NCBI GenBank assembly: GCA_020348365.1
Contig: CP070749.1
Coordinates: forward strand, 783,485-792,209
Source of the DNA: Candidatus Bathyarchaeota archaeon
GTDB lineage: Archaea; Thermoproteota; Bathyarchaeia; Bathyarchaeales; Bathyarchaeaceae
DNA length: 8,725 bases
Reading direction: 5' to 3'
Shown: piece by piece, positions 5,422-8,725 of the stretch
How positions within the stretch are numbered: position 1 is the first letter of the stretch
How the letters are laid out: every line of letters begins with the position of its first letter
The notes under the pieces: generated by a model
Seen by the model: the letters and a program-made list of their open reading frames with translations, nothing else
Databases searched by the model: none
What the model was told of the DNA's origin: nothing
Translations under genes and position numbers: made by a program

Positions 5422-6237
5422 CTTGTCCAGTGGTTGACAATTCGGACAGATGAAGCTGCTTGTTGACCCGGTCTTGATTTTCTCTATCGTCGTTTTGCAG
5501 GTTGGGCAAGGCTTGCCTGGCTTGTAAGCGATCTTAAACTGTTTTGGGCCGTAACCACCTTTGTTTCCATAGAAATCTTTCTCATAGACTAATCCCCTTA
5601 GTTCAACACTTTCGCTTAGCACCGATTTGATGGACCTGTAAAGGTTAATGATTTCCCCCTCGGTGAGAGATGGAATCTTCCTTTTGGGGTGTAGCTTTGC
5701 GTTGAAGAGTATGTCTTGTACATATACGTTGCCGATGCCTGCTATGTTCTTCTGGTCAAGCAGAAAGCTCTTGATGCCGCCTCGCCTCTTGGCAAGTAAT
5801 TGTCTGAAATGGTCCAACGTGAACTTCTTGTCAAGCGGAGTCATACCAAGTTTTGCCGTTAACTTGTGTTCGCCAAGCTTGCTCTTTGACATGAGATGTA
5901 GATAGCAGAACCACCAGACGCGAATTGTGAAGCCTGTTCCATCGTCTAGAGAGAATTTTACCTGATACTTCTCGGGTAGTTTCTGGTCTGACCGAAAGTG
6001 GATGATATCAGCGCCCATGCCTGGGTTGAATAAGAGTGTCTGTGAGTCGAGTCCGATGAGAAGCCACTTGCCTTTGCTCGCAACCGATTTGATTGTCTTC
6101 CCGACTATGGTTTTGAGGAACCGTTCAAGGGGCATGTTCAAGCATTTAGGATTGGTTACTTGAATTTCAGAAACACGTTTTCCCACAATCTCCTTCTTCA
6201 TCTGGTGACCAAGGATAGTTAGCTCCGGAAGCTCCAT
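5419..6237 (-). CDS. Fpg/Nei-family DNA glycosylase homologue lacking N-terminal proline
   Basis: The product has 272 residues, about the usual Fpg/Nei length. The family cleaves damaged bases from DNA and nicks the abasic site. The ATG at 6237 is chosen because MELPEL aligns with the family N-terminus (MPELPE) and AAGGAGAAG precedes it; an upstream in-frame extension to 6438 would run into the divergent dppA gene. Kept features are E2 and E5, the SKGKW lysine (K57), M74 in NPGMG, the helix-two-turn-helix LLDQKNIAGIGN with N170, YVQD, HP (183-184) and a C-terminal zinc finger with C244, C247, C264 and C267. Changed features are Met where Pro1 belongs, WWF (108-110) where RRF is typical, and Thr at the place of the zinc-finger arginine. 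It is divergent from dppA, with its own TATA box. It may be active through the Met1 amine, may act as a lyase or binding protein only, or may be inactive. Confidence 0.85.
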   Translation of the reverse strand: MELPELTILGHQMKKEIVGKRVSEIQVTNPKCLNMPLERFLKTIVGKTIKSVASKGKWLLIGLDSQTLLFNPGMGADIIHFRSDQKLPEKYQVKFSLDDGTGFTIRVWWFCYLHLMSKSKLGEHKLTAKLGMTPLDKKFTLDHFRQLLAKRRGGIKSFLLDQKNIAGIGNVYVQDILFNAKLHPKRKIPSLTEGEIINLYRSIKSVLSESVELRGLVYEKDFYGNKGGYGPKQFKIAYKPGKPCPTCKTTIEKIKTGSTSSFICPNCQPLDK

Positions 6238-6244
6238 GTCAATA

Positions 6245-6253
6245 CTTCTCCTT
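6245..6253 (-). promoter_or_regulatory. Shine-Dalgarno of the glycosylase gene
   Basis: The minus strand reads AAGGAGAAG, with the GGAG core 10 bases before the ATG at 6237. It supports this start rather than any further upstream and hence the missing proline. Confidence 0.6.
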
Positions 6254-6280
6254 TGTCTCTGGCTGCTATTGACCTCGTTG

Positions 6281-6289
6281 CTATTTAAG
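6281..6289 (-). promoter_or_regulatory. TATA-like box of the glycosylase gene
   Basis: CTTAAATAG on the minus strand would set the transcript start near 6259, giving a leader of about 22 bases that just includes the Shine-Dalgarno. Position and composition fit an archaeal promoter. Confidence 0.5.
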
Positions 6290-6330
6290 TAGCGCACGCA
6301 GAAAAGAGGAGCGAACCTCCCAGGACCGCA

Positions 6331-6357
6331 TATACGTGTATAAATCCTCTGTAGAGG
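6331..6357. promoter_or_regulatory. Pair of 12-bp interrupted palindromes in the divergent promoter
   Basis: TATAC-GT-GTATA (6331-6342) and CCTCT-GT-AGAGG (6346-6357) each have perfect 5-bp arms and the same GT centre, and their centres are 15 bp apart. They lie just upstream of the dppA TATA box, between the two divergent promoters, where a repressor or activator would act. The first also contains a second possible TATA element (GTATAAAT). Regulation is inferred from position only. Confidence 0.4.
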
Positions 6358-6368
6358 GAATGACTGCC

Positions 6369-6377
6369 TTTTATAAA
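6369..6377 (+). promoter_or_regulatory. TATA box of the dppA-like gene
   Basis: CTTTTATAAAG covers this site, a good match to the archaeal TATA consensus. A start 25-27 bases downstream falls near 6400, so the mRNA would begin almost at its Shine-Dalgarno. Confidence 0.55.
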
Positions 6378-6400
6378 GAATAACGCGTAAGTAAGAAGAC

Positions 6401-6406
6401 GAGGTG
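6401..6406 (+). promoter_or_regulatory. Shine-Dalgarno deciding the dppA start
   Basis: GAGGTG stands 6 bases before the ATG at 6413. A GTG at 6404 in the same frame lies inside this motif and is rejected as a start. The ATG also puts the metal ligands at the family's usual residues 8 and 10. Confidence 0.65.
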
Positions 6407-6412
6407 GTTTTC

Positions 6413-7234
6413 ATGAAGGTTTTCGTGTCTGCAGACATGGAGGGTGTAGCTGGAGTTGTTCACGGGGAGCATACGCGCCGTGATGGAAAAGAGCATGAGA
6501 GAGCTCGCAAACTCATAACTTACGAGGTTAATGCTGCTATAGAAGGTGTATTCGAAGTCGGCGCAGCCACAGTCGTTGTGAATGACTCTCATGGAACCAT
6601 GAGAAACATAATCCCGGAAGAGCTCCACGAAGAGGCTGAGCTCATAACTGGAACGCCGAAACCCCTCTCGATGATGCAGGGCATCGACTCATCCTTTGAT
6701 GCCTCCTTTCTAATTGGTTATCATGCTAAGCGGGGCTCCTACACAGGAGTTCTTGAACACACGTACAGTGGTAGAGTAATCAGTGATGTGGTAATTAGCG
6801 GCAAGTCTCTGGGTGAGACAGGAATCAACGCTGCTCTTGCTGGATATTTCCAAGTTCCTGTGATCCTCGTAACTGGTGACCGCGTTGTAACTGAGGAGGC
6901 ACGCTCTCTGTTAGGAACGGTTGAGACTGTTTCAGTGAAGGAAGGGATCGGCAGATTTTCTGCGCGCTGCCTCAGTCCTGCCAAGGCCAGAACGCTGATT
7001 AAAGAAGGTGCGGCAAGAGCGATCAAGCGCGTCGAGGATTTCACGCCCTTCATAATTAATCCGCCCATAAACCTTGAGGTCACGTTCATACACACTGGGA
7101 TGACTGAGATGGCTGAGCTCTTGCCCGGTGCCAAGCGAATCAATGGCAGAGTGGTCTCTTTCGTCTCAGATGATTACGTAGAGGCTTTCAAATCTCTCCG
7201 TGCTATGATAATCCTGGCGGGAACAAGCGTCTAG
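6413..7234 (+). CDS. dppA: M55-family D-aminopeptidase (DppA-like)
   Basis: The product has 273 residues, the usual length of the family. DppA removes D-amino acids such as D-Ala from the N-terminus of short peptides; Bacillus subtilis DppA is a zinc-dependent decamer in the cytoplasm. The metal ligands expected from that enzyme are visible: D8 and E10 in SADMEG, H60 in NDSHG, H104 in GYHA and E135 in GE. The candidate catalytic base is H116 in LEHTYSG. No signal peptide or membrane segment is seen. The gene stands alone, with a TATA box at 6369-6377 and a Shine-Dalgarno at 6401-6406, and is convergent with the aminotransferase. No peptide transporter is adjacent, unlike the Bacillus dpp operon. 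Archaeal homologues are common and their physiological substrates largely unproven; scavenging of bacterial D-peptides is an inference. The family call is strong, the exact substrate open. Confidence 0.92.
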   Translation: MKVFVSADMEGVAGVVHGEHTRRDGKEHERARKLITYEVNAAIEGVFEVGAATVVVNDSHGTMRNIIPEELHEEAELITGTPKPLSMMQGIDSSFDASFLIGYHAKRGSYTGVLEHTYSGRVISDVVISGKSLGETGINAALAGYFQVPVILVTGDRVVTEEARSLLGTVETVSVKEGIGRFSARCLSPAKARTLIKEGAARAIKRVEDFTPFIINPPINLEVTFIHTGMTEMAELLPGAKRINGRVVSFVSDDYVEAFKSLRAMIILAGTSV

Positions 7235-7275
7235 AAACTATGCGTTCGCTTTGTTGTGCTTGCCTTGAAACTGCT

Positions 7276-7317
7276 CAGGCCTCTGAATGCGCTTGAAGTC
7301 CAAGACTTGGGAGCCTG
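7276..7317. other. Nested inverted repeats between convergent genes
   Basis: CAGGC (7276-7280) pairs with GCCTG (7313-7317), enclosing a near-perfect palindrome CCAAG-A-CTTGG (7300-7310). It sits in the 148-bp gap between the dppA stop and the aminotransferase stop. It may mark a 3' RNA structure shared by both transcripts, but no long T-run accompanies it. The rest of the gap shows nothing I recognise. Confidence 0.3.
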
Positions 7318-7382
7318 TGTGCTGAGTATCTACGAAAAATAAATTGCGAAAATCAGAATGTAAGGAATGGAAGCGCACACAC

Positions 7383-8486
7383 CTATTTGATATCCAGTGC
7401 TTTTTCTAGAGCTTCAAAAGCTTCTGCCAGACTTAGTCTGTGCGGGTTTATGTTGCCGAGGCCTAATCTTATCTTGTTTGACTTCATCAGTTTGTGGCCG
7501 TGTCTGAAGAGAAAGAGTGTTCCTGGTACAGCAGCTACACCATAGCGGGGTATCGCCTGCTGGTTTATCCATTTGTACGTGTCCTTTATTGGTAGGTCTA
7601 CCCAGAAGGTTACTCCTGTCTTGTTCGGGAAATATTCCAGGCGTTTCTCACTTAACCACTCTTCAGCTGCCCTTCTGAGGTCCATCCATTTTTGCTTATG
7701 TTTATCAAGCTTTTCGCCGCCCTTTGTCAGTAGTTTTGCTGCGATGAGTTGCACGATGTTTGGGCTGTTGCCAACAGTGTTCAACACATCTGTGTAGAGT
7801 CCATCAACAAGGTTCTCTCTAGCCAGTGCTACGCCGAGCTTCAAGCCTCCAAGGCCGTATGCCTTTGTGAAGCTTGTTGCGACGATGCCCAATTCCGGGC
7901 TGATGGAGAAGATTGTAGGCACGGTGTCTCGATCGAATTCTGCGTATATCTCGTCGCATAACACTGGGAATTCATGTTCGTGTGCGATGGTCATTATCTC
8001 TTCTAGCTCTCTCTTGCCGGATATTGCCCCGCTGGGTGCGTGTGGGTTCGTTAGGACAAGCAATCCGGTCCTGTCCGAAACTTTGTCTGCTAGGGCGTCG
8101 GCATTGAGGCTGTATGCCTCCTTCGGCTCTCTTTCAAGTCTTTTTACTCGTGGGAAATGCTCTTGTACCTTTCGTAAGAGCGGTTCGTAGGTTGGATACT
8201 CCACTATTGCTTCATTTTTCCTCTCGTTCGTCTCTGCAATGTACCTGATTATCCGTGTGTTTTGGCCCGAGGCGCCTTCACTTGAGATGAAGACGCTTTC
8301 AGGTTGTACATGATATCTCTGAGCTAATAGTTCAGAGGTTTTAGGGTTGCCCCGTGCATAGTTGATGCTTAGATCAATCTCAGCTAAAGCTAGATCACAT
8401 TTGAAGCGGGTTACACCGCTTGAGCGGAAATCGTACTGTACTTTCGGAACTTGGATGTACCACTCTAAATATGATGAGTGCTTCAT
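7383..8486 (-). CDS. PLP-dependent aminotransferase, class I/II (fold type I)
   Basis: The product has 367 residues from the ATG at 8486. The family moves amino groups between amino acids and 2-oxo acids through pyridoxal phosphate. Visible active-site features are N147 in TNPHAPSG, D178 and Y181 in CDEIYAEF, the Schiff-base lysine K208 in ATSFTKAYGLGG, and R340 in KIRLGLGN, the usual carboxylate binder. The phosphate-binding position normally held by Arg in GLR is Lys here (K216, GGLKLG). A glycine-rich SSEGASGQN (near 69-76) takes the place of the usual phosphate-contact loop. It is slightly shorter than the typical 380-400 residues, with a short N-terminal arm. No signal peptide is seen; cytoplasmic. 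It is convergent with dppA and no biosynthetic partner gene lies beside it, so the substrate cannot be assigned. A TTG 12 bases further upstream (8498) is a possible but less likely start. Confidence 0.85.
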   Translation of the reverse strand: MKHSSYLEWYIQVPKVQYDFRSSGVTRFKCDLALAEIDLSINYARGNPKTSELLAQRYHVQPESVFISSEGASGQNTRIIRYIAETNERKNEAIVEYPTYEPLLRKVQEHFPRVKRLEREPKEAYSLNADALADKVSDRTGLLVLTNPHAPSGAISGKRELEEIMTIAHEHEFPVLCDEIYAEFDRDTVPTIFSISPELGIVATSFTKAYGLGGLKLGVALARENLVDGLYTDVLNTVGNSPNIVQLIAAKLLTKGGEKLDKHKQKWMDLRRAAEEWLSEKRLEYFPNKTGVTFWVDLPIKDTYKWINQQAIPRYGVAAVPGTLFLFRHGHKLMKSNKIRLGLGNINPHRLSLAEAFEALEKALDIK

Positions 8487-8492
8487 CTGGGG

Positions 8493-8496
8493 CACC
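8493..8496 (-). promoter_or_regulatory. Weak Shine-Dalgarno (GGTG) for the aminotransferase ATG
   Basis: On the minus strand GGTG ends 6 bases before the ATG at 8486. It would lie inside the coding region if TTG at 8498 were used, so it favours the ATG. The motif is short. Confidence 0.4.
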
Positions 8497-8498
8497 AA

Positions 8499-8725
8499 TC
8501 ATCTTGCTGGTCAGTCTCAAGCATTTGCTCTATCTCCGCTGATTTCTCTATGCTGCGATCTTATGGTTTTATCAGCAGAGGAGTTAAAGCTATTCTTCGG
8601 CTATGAGAAGTAAGAGAGATATGACGCGATGATTCTGAGGAGCGGTTTGGTATAGGTTATCGTGGAGCCTTTTTCTAGAATCTTGGCATTTCAGGCGGTT
8701 GCATGTATGATGGGGCAGGTAGCCT
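8499..8725. other. Right-edge stretch without a supported gene
   Basis: The stretch holds the upstream region of the aminotransferase. An AT-rich minus-strand element, GATAAAACCATAA (8561-8573), could be a distant TATA box but would leave a leader of about 50 bases. On the minus strand two frames are open from the right edge: one ends at a TAG at 8675-8677 with a Pro-rich reading (RLPAPSYMQPPEMPRF), the other runs to near 8590. Either could be the tail of a gene beyond the window, but neither is long enough to support. Confidence 0.25.

Noticed and set aside
6238..6438. In-frame extension of the glycosylase upstream by 67 residues to 6438
   Set aside because: It has no similarity to the family, crosses the TATA boxes and overlaps the start of the divergent dppA gene. 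The Shine-Dalgarno and the MELPEL alignment place the start at 6237.
6739..7143. Minus-strand 134-codon frame inside dppA
   Set aside because: It is antisense to a strongly supported conserved gene and is a shadow of its codon use.
8675..8725. Possible proline-rich C-terminus of a minus-strand gene entering from the right edge
   Set aside because: Only 16 codons are visible and another frame is also open; too little to support a gene.

Overview
The window looks like chromosomal DNA from an archaeon, most likely a TACK-type lineage such as Bathyarchaeota. The support is a tRNA gene interrupted by a bulge-helix-bulge intron, a PDCD5/TFAR19-like DNA-binding protein, AT-rich TATA-type promoter boxes with very short leaders, Shine-Dalgarno motifs at several starts, and a giant TPR protein of a kind I associate from memory with bathyarchaeal genomes. 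The lineage assignment is an inference; the archaeal assignment is firmer.

Layout from left to right. A membrane-bound isoprenylcysteine-carboxyl-methyltransferase-like gene (+, 55-723) lies at the left edge and has no usable start codon, so its 5' end is either frameshifted or broken. A gene-free stretch (724-1258) carries repeats and hairpins. It leads into an intron-containing tRNA-Phe(GAA) (1259-1358) and then a small PDCD5-like gene (+, 1434-1805). Convergent to these is a 3.3-kb gene (-, 1892-5230) for a cytoplasmic TPR alpha-solenoid with a C-terminal beta-sandwich domain. Upstream of it, after a 188-bp gap with three hairpins, is an Fpg/Nei-type DNA glycosylase homologue (-, 5419-6237) that lacks the usual N-terminal proline. 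The glycosylase shares a 175-bp divergent promoter region, with two adjacent interrupted palindromes, with an M55 DppA-like D-aminopeptidase gene (+, 6413-7234). Convergent to dppA is a PLP-dependent aminotransferase gene (-, 7383-8486). The last 239 bp contain no gene I can support.

The genes do not form an obvious operon or a single pathway. Most have their own promoter-like sequence and alternate in strand, as in an ordinary archaeal housekeeping/accessory region. I see no CRISPR array, insertion sequence, toxin-antitoxin pair or defence island. The observations most worth following are the tRNA-Phe intron at position 30/31, where splicing repairs the anticodon stem; the glycosylase homologue whose Met1 falls in the register of catalytic Pro1; and the large TPR/beta-sandwich protein.
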